From Phytophthora quininea (lineage: Eukaryota > Oomycota > Peronosporomycetes > Peronosporales > Peronosporaceae), in the NCBI GenBank assembly GCA_011947345.1, contig JAAVTG010000613.1, positions 1 through 35,411 of the forward strand: a DNA stretch of 35,411 nucleotides, written 5' to 3'. The notes beneath the pieces are model-generated. The model did no database searches. It was not told the origin of the DNA and was given only the letters and a program-made list of their open reading frames with translations. Below, in pieces: positions 9,477 to 20,768 of the stretch; the stretch's first letter is position 1, and each line of letters starts with the position of its first letter. The translations under genes and the position numbers were made by a program.

Positions 9477-12232
9477 TTAGGCGATATCGTTGGTGACAGA
9501 ATGGTGGTGCTTCCTCGAGTTGGACTTGCGACTCTTCTTCTTACCGTCCTTATCCACTTTCCTGTGTGAGTGTTTATGTTTGTGCTTTCTCGACGAGTTG
9601 GGAGCGTCCGCATCGTCATCTGCGGGCGCTGAAGCTGCTGGGAGCATGCGCGCGGCCTCCTCTTGTGCCTTTCGAATGGCCTCCATCACGTCCACTGTGG
9701 CAAATGACGCGTCCGAAGCCGAGACACCACCCGCGGAGTGTCCATCCTCCCATACAGAAGTCTTGTCGAGAGCAGCATTAAGCTGCTTCATGTCTTCCTT
9801 CTGTCGGCGTCTCCGCTCAGATCGAGTTTTCTTGCTTACAGTATATTTCGCAAAACGATCAGCATCTTCCTCATCCTCATCGGACGACTCGACGGTTTGC
9901 TTTCTTGCACTAACTGTGGCAACCTCTAAGCGGTTGGCAGTCGCGTCGTCGGAATCGCTGTCACTCTCGTTCAAAAATGCTTCGAGGTCGTTGCTCGGTG
10001 GAGCAGCCGTGAAATCTGGGAGATGCGTCGACGGTGCTGCTGCACTGCGTAGATCTGACAACTGCAGAGACGTACTGGCCGATTGTCCTGGAATCGGCAG
10101 CGACGACTGAAGTGCCGACAGCGACGAAAGACCTCCGTCGTCTCCTGAAGTCTCCATCGCACTACCATTCATCTGTACTACCTGTCGATGGCTACCAGAG
10201 CTAACAGTGCCAAGTGCTATCGACGGTATTTTACTAGGCAAGAGAGATGGCGCGTCGGGAATCGGCGCCTCTGTTTCAAGTGTTGTGCTGTCTTCTAGCA
10301 CCGTCTTCGTCGTCGTTTACAACTGGGAGAGTGTCAGGCGCGTTACTACTGACAGAAACTGTTGCGGGGGCTTCGTCAGCGGCGACAGAGTATTCTCCAC
10401 AAGCCGCTTCTCCATCCACTGTTGCAGAATTATCGCCAGGGCTCTGCATACTTCCTGTTGTTGATGAATTGGGATCAGTTGTGTCTTTAGACGGTAGGCT
10501 TTCTTCGCTTGGCTCCTGCGTACTTGGAGATGGCTGCAGTACCAGCGTTTTTGCTTTCACGAACTACTGGGCGATGAGGAGACTTCCTGGTCTTTCGCGA
10601 CCTCCCCAGTCCTCTTCCTCCTCCGAGTCGGAGTCGAGGAATTGTTGCTTGTGAAAAGCCCCGCTTGTCGATCCAACCCCTCCGTCAACAGGTGTAACAA
10701 CGACGTCCACGTCGTTGCCGACTTCTTCTTCATCACTTTCATCTTCCGAGTAAAACCCTTCCAAGTCGCTGACGCGCGCTTTGGGGCTTGGAAATCTTCG
10801 AGATGAGTTACTTCTTCGACTGATGCTTTCCTCGGCCGACTAGATGGACTATCACTAACCGTGCTAACACTAGCGACTTGCTCAACGGTTAGCTCTACTT
10901 CCGGTGGAGTTACTACGGCTGGAGCAGCTGCCGCTGGAGTTACTGCGGCCGGAGTAGCTTCAGCATCTGTAGTACTGCCGCTCTCTTTCGGCACTTCATC
11001 TAGTTTGGTCTCCTTGTGCTCAAATTTCAAGGGGACGGCAGCCTTGAAGCTGCTTCTCGCTGGTAGATCTTCCACGGCAGCAGCTGCATTTCCTTCGTTG
11101 CCACTTTCCTGGGTCGCTACAATATTTACATCATCCGTTCCATCCGACTTCTGGTCGGCATACGTGACTTTTCCAACTTGCCTGAGTCCTGTCGCTTTGG
11201 AGGCGTACTCCCGCCAGAAATCCGCCTCCCCGTGCGAATATCCGAGCCCGTCGCGCGGATATGCTCAATGTATTCTGCGTACCGCTGGTCGGAGATCGCT
11301 TCCTGCAGGTCGTGCTTCAGATGCGAGAACTCGCCTTCTACAATCCGCATTTGTTGACGGATGGTCGCTAGTTTGAGCTGCAAGAACGGGATGCCAAAGT
11401 ACTGGTGCAGCGACTTGAGTCCGTAGCAATTCAGCAGCGAGCACTCAAAGTACAGCAGCTCCGTGGGTCTCTTCCACTGCTGGTGCTGCGGGCGGTCCTT
11501 CGATCCGTACAGCAACGTTTCAATGTCCTCTTTGAAAATCTTACGCTCGGCACCGAAATCCCGAAAGTTCCCCAACACTAGCGTCGGGATATGGGCAGGA
11601 ACGTCCTCCAGCTGCTGCTTCACATACTCGAGCGTGTCCCATTTGGTCACGTCCAGCAAGAAGATCACCCCATGAGCTTCCTGATACACGTCCACCGTGC
11701 TGGCGTCCACCACCGCCACCGTGTGGGTTCCGTTCTCCACGTTAGAAGAGGCTACAGCCGCTTCTAGGCCTCCGTTGAGCCCCAGCTCTTCGGTATGAAC
11801 ACCATTAGAGTCTCCTCTATCTTCTGCAGACAAGAAGCCCTTGTCCACGACGTCCCAGACCTCGCAGCGGACGTTTTCCTCAAGGTTTCGGAAGCTCCAG
11901 TTGATGGTGGCGGTCTGCAGCTGCGCCGTGCTCTCGTGGGCCTCGGGGATGGGCTGACCTTGTAGTCTCTGGAACAGACTGGTCTTGCCCGTCCCCTTGG
12001 CACCGCGCAGCAGCAGCTTCATGTTGTACGTGACGCCCCCACGTACGCGGCGGCGGATTGCCTTGTCCATGCGCTGGATATTGCGCTCCTTGCGCGGGTT
12101 GGAGGGCACCGACGCAGTAAAGCTTTGCGACCGACGGGAGGAGCCTGTAGGGGTGGATGGAGTGGCCGGATTCACGACGCCGGAGCCCTGCGGACTCACA
12201 TCCGCGGCAGGACGACTCACCTCGTTCCCCAT
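9477..12232 (-). CDS. RABL6: Rab-like GTPase RABL6 (RBEL1/Parf type) with long disordered tail
   Basis: RABL6 proteins join an atypical Ras/Rab-fold GTP-binding domain to a long disordered tail. The N-terminal domain shows the P-loop RGAKGTGKTSLFQRLQG, the family signature VWDVVDKG and LVLGNFRDFG, and FGIPFLQLKLATIRQQ, all close to animal RABL6. The tail (about 11120-9477) is Ser/Pro/acid-rich, contains DLEAFLNESDSDSD (the animal protein has a similar DELEAFLGGG) and ends in a Lys/His/Ser-rich HKHKHKHSHRK stretch. The start is ATG 12232, giving MGNEVS, an N-myristoylation-type sequence. The next possible start upstream is TTG, not ATG. The frame steps near 11169-11172 and 10780. A TAG at 10564-10566 sits in frame and a further step lies near 10280-10300, so the tail is the least certain part. 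Confidence 0.85.
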
Positions 12233-12426
12233 GCTTGTCGATTGCAAATTTAACCTTGGGAATTTCTGTGGAAAAGGTTAACTAGTTCATATGTAGGTTA
12301 GCCTTTTACATGTGACGTTTAGCTGCTGAGCTGCTTGCTGATGTTGAATATATTCGCCACGCTTTATCTACTTGGTATTGGGTTTTCAGTTCTTCTTTGT
12401 CGACTGCATCATGACACAAAGCTACT
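12233..12426. other. Short spacer between TDH and RABL6
   Basis: About 190 bp lie between the TDH stop and the RABL6 ATG on the same strand. It must hold the TDH terminator and the RABL6 promoter. It is AT-richer than the flanks; no defined element can be named. Confidence 0.4.
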
Positions 12427-13460
12427 TTAGACAGCGACCGTCGTCACTTCCGGGATCTCTGGTTTGGACAGCTTGGCGTCCAGCTTGACCAGCATGTCCT
12501 CGACCATGCCGTCGAGGTCGTAGTCGTGCTGCCAATTCCAATCCCTCCGCGCGATGCTGTCGTCCAGTGTCCGGGGCCACGTTTCGGCGATCTGTTGGCG
12601 GAAGTCGGGCTGGTAGTCGCACTCGAAGCTCGGCATGATCTTCTTGATGGACGCGGCGATCTGCGCGGGGGTGAAGGACACGGCCGTGATGTTGTACGTC
12701 CGCTGCGTCAGACACTCGTCCGGCGCGTTGATCAGGCCCATTGTGGCCTTGAGACAGTCAGGCATGTACATCATCGGCAGGCTGGCGTCGGGCTTGAGGA
12801 AGCACGTGTACTTGCCGTGCTTGAGCGCGTCGTAGAAGATCTCGACGGCGTAGTCGGTGGTGCCGCCGCCAGGCAGCGCCTCGGACGAGACCACGCCCGG
12901 ATACCGCACCGAGCGGAAGTCGACGCCGAACTTCTTGTTGTAGTACTCGCCGAGCAGCTCCACGTGCACTTTGGTGAGCCCGTACATGGTTGTGGGACGC
13001 ATGATGGTCGTGTCCGGCGTGTCGTCGAGAGGGTGGACGGGCCGAACACGGCGATGGTGGAGGGCGCGAACACGCGGAGCTGGTGCTGCTTGGCCAGCTC
13101 CAGCACGTTCTGAATGCCGCGGGTGTTGACCGACAGTGCCAGCGTGGGGTTGACCTCGCCCACCGCCGACAGCAGCGACGCCATGTGCACGACGGTGTCG
13201 ATGTCGTGCTCGGTCACGATCCGGGCGAGCTGGTCGCGGTCCTGCACGTCGCAGTAGACGAACGGACCGTCGCCGCGAGCGCCGGACGGCGCCTTGATGT
13301 CCGAGTTGACGACGGCGTCGCTGCCGAGGAGCTGGCGCATGTAAGGCACGAGCTCCATGCCGATCTGGCCGGTGCCGCCGGTCACCAGCACGCGGCTCTG
13401 CTTGGTGGACGTGGAGAAGGACCGCACCGCCGGACGGATGCTGCGGATGGCTGAGATCAT
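12427..13460 (-). CDS. TDH: L-threonine 3-dehydrogenase, mitochondrial (extended SDR fold)
   Basis: This enzyme oxidises L-threonine with NAD+ to 2-amino-3-ketobutyrate in the mitochondrion, the first step to glycine and acetyl-CoA. The ATG at 13460 gives an Arg/Ser-rich presequence (MISAIRSIRPAVRSFSTST), then the Rossmann glycine motif VTGGTGQIG. Further blocks are DTVVHMASLLSAVGE, the catalytic YGLTK (Tyr-x3-Lys), YPGVVSSEALPGGGTTDYAVE and MMYMPDCLKA, all typical of the SDR-type TDH. The length of 344 residues fits. An upstream ATG at 13575-13577 is in frame, but the targeting sequence favours 13460. One frame step near 13030-13033 (GGG run on the plus strand) looks like one missing base. 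The gene lies in the same orientation as RABL6, about 195 bp upstream of its ATG. Confidence 0.93.
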
Positions 13461-14070
13461 CTTGGTTCTGGTGGCTGTCGGGAAGATGGAGAAGTGGCCA
13501 ACAAGTGCAAGCGTCCGGTCGACGTACATTGGTCTGCAAATACCCATCTTCAAAGCCGTAGACGGGTCGGTTGGCATCCGGGCGGTTACCTAATCCATGT
13601 ATAGCGTCGATGTCGCCACAAGAATGTGCGCTGAGCCATCTCGTGGCTGTCGAGAGACGCGAGAGAACCCCAAGCAGCGACGGCCGGTGGTCGGCAGCTC
13701 GCTGCCGCGTGAACGAAAGCGGCTTATACAAATCACAGCGAGATTCGGTGCAGCAATGCAGTGATCATTGCCACGCGTCTACAGCTCAGGGACGGGAGCG
13801 GTTGCAGCGGCGGTTGAGGCTGGTCATCGGTCGGCAACTGCCGGCTGGGATGCCCATTGAAGATGACCAGGAGAGACGGCCGTCAGCACGCCAGGAGGCT
13901 GGGGGCAGCTATCTCCTTCATTGCCAAGGCTTCCCATCAGGCTGTGCCTGCTCGTGGCATCCAATCACCAACTTGAAGTTGCCTTGCACCCTGCAGAAAC
14001 ACATACCCTCTGAATACTTATATACTGTACCCACATCGAAGTCCGATACGATTTGTCCTTCCCCCCGAAA
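13461..14070. promoter_or_regulatory. Divergent upstream region of TDH and the second kinase
   Basis: About 610 bp separate the two divergent ATGs, with no convincing gene inside. A TATATA stretch at 14019-14024 lies 47 bp before the kinase ATG and could be part of its promoter. Plus-strand frames across the region show no family features. Confidence 0.4.
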
Positions 14071-17000
14071 ATGGAGACCTCTTCCGCCGCGGTGGCGCTC
14101 GCGAACGAGACGCAGACGCTCGTTACGGACTTCTACGGATTGTGCGTCTCGGAGAGAGCTTTCTCTGGGTACAAGGGGCTGCTGCATCGCCTGGCGGTTG
14201 CAAATCGGCAAGTAATCAATGAAAGCGGCTCAGAACGGCTACTGGAGTCGCAATTGCGAGTTATGGGCATTTAAAGCTGCTGCAGTCGACAAGACGAACC
14301 GGAGATGATTCTCCGTTTCAAAGTGAGTCATTTGGGTGTCTAACAGCGCTCAAGGAGTTTGTAGAAGTGCCGCAACGACAGAAGTTCGTGTTGGCACTGC
14401 ATGATCGCGTGGATTCACTTGTGGCCGATTGCTTGCAGGAATTTGGAGTCTCGGAGGAGCTGAAGCAGGTTGAGAAGGGCTTTGAAGTTTGGGAAGAGGA
14501 TTGCACGCAGCAGATATAGTATTTTGAAGACATTTTGAAGACCGAAAGAGTTTTACTTGAAGAGGTGAAGCAGGCTGATGAGCAGGGACTAAATACGCCG
14601 CTGCAGGCGCTCTACCAGCTTGTTTCGTTCTGGAATGCGCAGCAAGCTCGTCTTACTGCGAGAGAGCAAGAACTGCTGAGTTTTGTTACTGAAGAACTCG
14701 ACAAGACCGCATTGTTTCAGAGTGACGAAGGCTCTGGGGAAGTTACCGCGGAATTGGTGCAAAGAGAGCATCTAGCACTGGTCAAGAAGTCGTCGCTACC
14801 GGACTGGCGTCGCTCGCAGCTAATTACGAAGTCTTCATCGGAGTCCGCCGAGCCGGCTGAAGTGGATGCTGCGAGATGGCGGATATCGGCTCACGAAATC
14901 ACGATGGATGGGCACGCTTCGACACAGCGAACGCTACGATTCGGAACGTGGCTGGACACGCCTGTTATTCTTCAGAAGGCTCTCGTGGATCAACAAGATC
15001 GAAATGTGATCGCCAGCGAAGTGTTTGAGGACGACGTGAAGCGCTGGATTTCTTTGAACCATCCCAATATCCTAAAGCTCTTTGGAGCGTGTGAGTTTGG
15101 TGATACCGATCGCAGCAGGCGCTACTTTGTCTGTGAAAATGCCGTGCACGGCCAGTTACGCGGCTTCCTGGATCGACAGCGCTGTGAGAATCGGACAAAA
15201 CTCGTGTGGCAGAAACTTCTTGAAGCTTCGCAGGGTCTGCAGTATCTCCACGAGCGTGGGTTGGTTCATGGGAACCTGCAGGTTAGGAATCTGTTGGTGG
15301 GTAGCGATGGTGTCACGAAGATCGCGGGTTTCGGTGCGAATGGAGCTCTGCAAGAAGTAAACGGCAATGATGAACGTCTTTCGGACGATATTTACGCGCT
15401 AGGAATGTGCATACTCGAGATCGCTGGCCGTCGAAACGCGTCATGGAAACACGCCCCACGGCAGCAGCCGCAAGGTTTTAGTGCAGACCAATGGCGTCTG
15501 GTGCAGCTCATGTGCAGCTCTGGTGCGAGTGAAAGACTGACTATCAATGCTGTTATTTACGATATTCAACGAATTATTGACGAAATCTCGAGTCCCTCCC
15601 AGCTTGCTCCTACGAATTCCGAGTTAGCGTCATCCTTTGAGGATCTATTGACTCCGATTCAAATGCTGTTAGAGGATGAAGGCAACATCTCTGAGGCTGG
15701 AAAAGCTTTTGAATTGGATATGAAGAGGCAGCTTGAAGCAAGACTAACTGATATTGCTACGCATCTCCCGGATGTACCAAATATCGACGAAGGAACTGGC
15801 CGTAGTCGGCGCTACACCAAAGCTATCGAAAGTTGGAATAGTATCGCGTCGCGCTTCCACTTGCTCGTTGCAGAGACGCCAGTAGTTTCCAAAGGAAACC
15901 GTGCTGTGTGTCTCGCTTTAGGTCGGAAAAATTGCCAGCGCATCTACGAGCTACATCGCGAATTGGATCAGCTTTTATCTACTGCAAGGTTTTATGAGCT
16001 GAAGATCGTATGCGCTGAACCATTGCATCACGACTGGGAGGAACAGTGGACAACGTCGCGAAGATCCCAAGCCCATCAATTGTGCGAAGCAATTTCGGAC
16101 ACTTCCTCGGCCTTGAACGAACTTGAGGAGGATGCTGGTGATGTATCCGGCTCAGACAGCTGGATGCGGCAAGTTCATGGCTTTTTGGCTGTGTTGGAGT
16201 TTGAGCGGGAGCACTACGCAAGCAAATACACTAGCGAGGAGGTGGAACCGATCGAGCTCGTGTTTAAGGAGGTCCTTGATCAGACGAAAACGTTGTCGAT
16301 GGAGCTTCCTGAGCGGTTTCTTCCACCGTATGAAGTGGTCTTGCGCTCAGACCAGCAGCACCTCGGTCGAGGAGCGTTCGGGTCTGTTCATCGAGGGCTG
16401 TGGCTAAACACGCCAGTGGTGCTCAAAGAGTGATGAGATCGAGCACGAGTCGAGATGGTAAGCCCTCACCAAGCGGTGGCGAATCCATTTTCAAGCACGA
16501 AGCTGATATTTGGTTTCGCTTAAACCATCCGCATGTGATCACGCTCTTTGGTGCTTGTCATGTTGGACAACCTTTCTTTGTGTGTGAATATGCAGCAAAG
16601 GGTACTCTTGTGGAGTTTTTACGAGCTTCATCTACCGATTCAGATAGAAAGATTCTTGCATGGGAGAAGCTTTACGAGGCCGCACTTGGACTGGAATTCC
16701 TGCATGAGCGTGGCATTGTGCATGCGGATCTAAAAGGCGACAATATTTTGGTGGGTAGTGATGATCGCGCAAAGCTTACCGACTTTGGACTCAGTGCCGT
16801 GGTCTCGGACACGGCAACAATCTCTGGCAGTCCCGTTGGAGCGCTACGCTGGAAAGCGCCAGAGTGTCAAGGTTCAGCTGCGCAATCCGCGACCAAAGCG
16901 TCAGATATTTTCTCGCTGGGCATGTGCATCGTTGAAGCAGTGACCGACAACTTTCCGTGGGGCCGTGAGCTTCCTGATGCCGCCGTGAGCTTCCATGTGC

Positions 17001-17200
17001 GACGAGGAAGACTACCACCAAAGTCAAGAGCGTTCTCCACATGTCAATGGTCACTCGTACAAGAAATGTGCTGTCTTCGTCCAGAAGATTGACCAGATAT
17101 CCGATCGGTGGTTCGAGCGCTTCGACTTGTAGCGGAACAACAAACGTTCCGAGGATTTGTTTCACCTCAATTTGAAACACCTGTTCCTTCCTGTGAATGA
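14071..17200 (+). CDS. Tandem pseudokinase-kinase (TKL family), paralogue 2
   Basis: It has the same domain order as the gene at 2638-5845. From ATG 14071 come a helical region, a pseudokinase (about 14880-15570), a second helical region and a kinase (about 16340-17150). The pseudokinase has no glycine loop, Q at the VAIK lysine position (VILQ), D for the alpha-C glutamate, HGN for HRD (15267-15275) and G for the DFG aspartate (AGFG, 15324-15335). The second kinase has GRGAFG, VVLK, HADLKGDN (16721 onward), DFG (16781-16789) and APE. Frame steps at 14265-14267 and 16425-16427 look like missing bases. Two in-frame stops are substitutions: TAG at 14517-14519, where the paralogue has Gln, and TGA at 17090-17092, in place of the conserved RPxD arginine. 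Both are C-to-T changes from CAG and CGA. This copy may be a pseudogene or may carry sequence errors. Confidence 0.75.
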
Positions 17201-17304
17201 GTCTATCTTGGTCTCGGATCAAGGTTTTGATTGTCAACTCGACGAATACAAGCACCACGCGAAAAGTAACTATCGTCAGCCACGAAGTACTACGTAGTAT
17301 ATTA

Positions 17305-17690
17305 TTCACCAGTCCATCTTGGCGCCGTTCTCAATGTTCTCGCTGGCTTTCCAAATCGTGAAGAAAAATGGCGTTGTCGATGTTGAACTTCCCCACGTTC
17401 CTGACGGTCGAGTTCAACAGCTACGCCTTGCCGGGGCGTTGGGTTCGAGCAGGCCTTCTTCGTGTTCGCGGCTCACAGGCTATACCATACAGGATGCTTG
17501 GACGACAGACAACACGACCAATGAAGAAGATTGTGCTGCCTGCTGTAACGGAAACTACGGAAGTATCAACTGGCATGACTGGGACGCTACCAGAGAGAAC
17601 AATGAAATTATTCTTACCGTACCTGTCGACTGCGTGGACAGCCAGCAGCAAACAGGTACTTAGAGTTCGAGCAACGGCTTCATGCCGACT
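17305..17690 (-). pseudogene. Decayed relic of a secreted crystallin-like gene
   Basis: Read on the minus strand, the last 130 bases match the 3' end of the gene at 29119-29571. They include the equivalents of LLNST, GKYHIDN, the SFMIWETSE region and GAKMDC. The match is broken by stops and frame changes and the 5' part is barely recognisable. Plus-strand frames here are antisense shadows. It abuts the 3' end of the CRN-type gene. Confidence 0.6.
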
Positions 17691-19600
17691 ATACGTACGT
17701 GCTCGAGCTCCTTGCCTTTCGGCCATTTAAACGGGGAAAAAGTCCCTGCCCAACCACCGAGCTGGGTGAGATCTTAAATGTAGTAAGCTTCGTTCGTTCC
17801 ACCAAAACAACCACTTCCACTGTCTCGACAGTGAAACTCTGGGTCGAGTCTCCTAGTGCCTTGATCCAGGCATACATGAAGTCCAATCGAAGAGAATGCT
17901 TTTTGGCCCTTGTCACTTGCACGAATCGCACGAGACCTTCAGCCCGCGACACCATAATAGCGTCGTAGCCTCCTTGCTTCCAGTTCAAAGGTTTGATCCA
18001 TATTGTATCATCCTCCGGAATGGTTTCTGGCACGCCGTCTTCAATGTCAACATCCGATTCTACCCATTCGCCCGTCTTATTTCCGCTCTTGTCCAAAATG
18101 TCGAGACCACCCTTACGAAGATGTGCAAAGAACACCATTTCCAGCATCCATCCGTTCAGCGATGGATTCGAGTCTTTCGCACGTAGTGCCATGAACTTCT
18201 TAATTGTATCTGGGCCGCTTTCGATGCTAATAACTTCGGCGGCAAATCGACTGATCACTGGCCACACTTTGTTCGATCCTTTACGAAACATAGCTCTCAG
18301 GCGGTTGACACTTCCTGTTGAACGTGGCCCAGCTTCAGTGGCAGATTCAGCTGTTGCTGCAGACTCCACAGCATGCCTCAGCTCCGTTATCACTTCTCTA
18401 GTATTGTAGAAGAACATGAAACGACAGGATCCACCAGCGTAGTAGTACTTGGCTTCTACCATTGCTTCCCGAGACGCATTTGCGTCCCCAGGAGCGTCAA
18501 GATATGCCGAGACGCTCGCAAATACGTCGTCATTTTTACCGCCTCCAAGTATTCTTGCAGAGTCCACGACCACACAGGAAACTCACGTGCACGGCATCTT
18601 TTCTCCAGGTCAAAGTCTTTTTCTGTCGAGAAGCAACCGAGTAGATAAACGCCAGCCGTCGTGTGTCCCCCTTTCCTCTCAGTAACCACGACACGCACGT
18701 TTTAGTCAGCGTTCCATACGAAATTTCATCTTTCCATCCATCGGCGATCACAAGATGTTTATCCCCACCACTGTTCACCACCTGCATTATTTCGTTCCGC
18801 ATTTCGTCCGCAGCAGCAACGTTGACCAATCGCGTCTTCCGTTCGTTTTGGTCGAAACGAATACATTCCCACTCGTCGCTCTCTGATAAATGGATCCACG
18901 TCACTGTCCACCCTTCGCTTCAATGGTTGATGCAAATGCCATCGCCGTGGTCGACTTTCCCGTTCCAGGAGGACCGATGATCCACCCCAAATGGCCGGCC
19001 TCCATCACGTCTTGTCGTAAAAATCAAATTGCGCATGGAATCTGGGTCTGCAGTATAGCATTTGGCGTCCAAGTGGGAGTCCTGAACGATCGACATCCTC
19101 TTCTTGGAGCAAGAAATACGAAGATTCTGGGTCGTATGTGTGCGGTGTCCAGGGCGTGCGCGCATCCCACAGATCTTCGCTGTGTGCCAGAACACGCTGT
19201 TTTTTTGTTATAATTTTCACCAGCACGTGGATCTGGCCAGTGGAGGGCTGCGGCATATTGTTCTTCTCAAACAGCAAGTACTGCAAAGGCCTCGTGGGCG
19301 TCATCTGGTCTCCGTCGATCATCGTCTGAATATCTTGGTGGATATCTCCAACAACCAGCTCTTGAGCGGCGGCACTCTCGTCTGACAGCCACTTGCCTTT
19401 GTGTTTCTCTTCGCCGGGCTTCTTGGGTTTAGTGTTCGCCACATAGAGTCTCATTCTGCTGGCGGCAAAATTGTACATCTGCTGCGTTTTAACCTTCTCC
19501 GCCAGGTCCCCGCCGTCTCACTTGTCTTGATGACAACCGGGAACGGATTTCCTTCCTCACCAACGACCGCACAGAAGAGCTTCAGCGTGTCGTCCTCCAT
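17689..19600 (-). CDS. Crinkler (CRN)-type protein with P-loop NTPase and REase-like end
   Basis: CRN proteins are oomycete effector-type proteins whose header domain precedes diverse C-terminal domains, many acting in host nuclei. The ATG at 19600 opens a ubiquitin-like header with a divergent LxLFLAK motif (LYVAN) and the header-end sequence IHVLVKI. Next come a Walker A motif GPPGTGKST (near 18960) and a Walker B-like LVIADG. The C-terminal part (about 18400-17700) has a conserved Glu (GWMLEMVF), then GGYDAIMV and VRFVQVTRAKKH, resembling the restriction-endonuclease-like domain described for CRN proteins that pair an NTPase with a nuclease. The frame changes several times, in the missing-base direction. 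No classical signal peptide is seen, as is common for this class. The family call is firm; nuclease activity is inference. Confidence 0.75.
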
Positions 19601-19747
19601 GCCAGTTCTGCTCTGACTGTGAAGTTCTTTTGAAGGTGGAAAGCGCGACAGACTTTGACATCGTACCTAAGCGAGGCATAAAATATCACAAAACAGGGTG
19701 TGCACAATTGGTTCGACTGTCAAAAGCAGAAAGTTTAGATGGACCAA

Positions 19748-19760
19748 GGCTGCGTACTGC
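19748..19760 (+). repeat. Left terminal inverted repeat of the candidate transposon
   Basis: A 13-base sequence with a 10-base perfect core (TGCGTACTGC), repeated inverted at 20756-20768. Confidence 0.55.
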
Positions 19761-19821
19761 CATTCCGCTGCAATGATCCGACGGATTGTCGTTTCCGCTG
19801 TTTTGTTTGCAGTGCACGATT

Positions 19822-20490
19822 TCACTGCTCACCGATCCGCCAGTTTAAACCGTCAAATATAGTCAAAATCGAGAGCATCAAAAGCAAACGTGTATTTAGT
19901 TGTAGAGGAGACAACCTACCTTGCTGAACTACTACGTTTTCTACTGGAAATCCCAAAAACTCCTGGACAAAGTAGAATCTACACTTGTCGTCCATGCCGC
20001 AGTACATCGTTGCGGCATTCGGGTTCGTGGCCAGCAGTTGAATAAACCGGAAACGTGCAGCCTCCTTAATCGTGCTCGCTAGCTGGTCCTTGAACTCCTT
20101 GATCGCAACGTCAGACCGCGAAAGTTTGCACGTACGATCACCCTCTCGGCAAGCTGCACCAGTGTCCGCAAGCGTCTTGTGAGCAACAGCAAGCTCCAAG
20201 ATGGCCTCGGTCATTTTCTCCCCTTGCTCTTGTGGCGCTTGGATCAACCGTCGTTATTGTCGCCTTCCTGGGACGGACTGAGCGATGATCGGCGACCACG
20301 GCTGTGGCGGCGAGAGCCATTAGCCGCTGATTCTTCCGTCTCTTCTTCCTCGTCGCTAGCTTCGCCAGAGTTATCATCTTCATCATCGTCACTCGGATTG
20401 TCGGCGGATACGTTCTCGTCGTTAAAGGCATCGACGTTGCCAAACAGAGAGCTATTGGAACTGACGAGATGGACGACGCGTCAATGAATC
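19822..20490 (-). pseudogene. Fragment of an accessory-type protein inside the candidate transposon
   Basis: The upstream half reads as an acidic, Ser-rich stretch (PSDDDEDDNSGEASDEEEET) with no start Met. After a frame change near 20247, the downstream half is a helical stretch ending near MYCGMDDKCRFYF. This pattern, an acidic linker followed by a helical C-terminus, recalls Myb/SANT-like accessory proteins of DNA transposons. The SANT domain itself is not present, so the assignment is tentative. The tail may run into an intron near 19920, where a GT follows VVVQQ. Confidence 0.35.
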
Positions 20491-20755
20491 AGGCTCGCGG
20501 TAAGATAGCATCCGATATGTGGCGAAGCTATCTCGTATTCGTGGCTGGTAGAGATGGCGAGGTTGTTGTCAAACAGCATTCGTTCATGAAACAAAATGTT
20601 CGCGTTGGAAAATATGTGTTTAAAAAGGCAGCTCGTGCTCAATCCGCTGGAATATGGCTATTTTTTCCGCTCGAATTATATGCAGGACGCACCAGCGGAT
20701 CGATTGGAAAGAAAAATCCGCCGGAATTGGCCCCATTCCGCTGGAATTTGGCACT

Positions 20756-20768
20756 GCAGTACGCACCC
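20756..20768 (-). repeat. Right terminal inverted repeat of the candidate transposon
   Basis: Inverted partner of 19748-19760; the 10-base core is exact and one of the outer three bases differs. Confidence 0.55.

Larger units (their letters stand above)
19748..20768. mobile_element. Candidate 1.0 kb DNA transposon with terminal inverted repeats
   Basis: GGCTGCGTACTGC at 19748-19760 and its inverted partner at 20756-20768 agree at 12 of 13 positions. Both are followed inward by an ATTCC-containing motif. CAA immediately flanks both ends (19745-19747 and 20769-20771), which would be a 3-bp target duplication. A palindromic motif ATTCC-N3-GGAAT recurs near the right end (20641, 20715, 20735) and once, imperfectly, at the left (19762). 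A short GG-starting TIR and 3-bp duplication fit the PIF/Harbinger superfamily, but no transposase is inside, so it would be non-autonomous. It lies between the two CRN genes. Confidence 0.5.

Noticed and set aside
11126..11140. Separate short gene ending at the TAA near 11126
   Set aside because: The disordered tail continues in a shifted frame with the same composition and the whole matches RABL6 layout, so it is treated as one gene.
17319..17730. Plus-strand frames of about 115 residues
   Set aside because: The minus strand of this stretch aligns to a crystallin-like gene, so the plus frames are antisense shadows of a relic.
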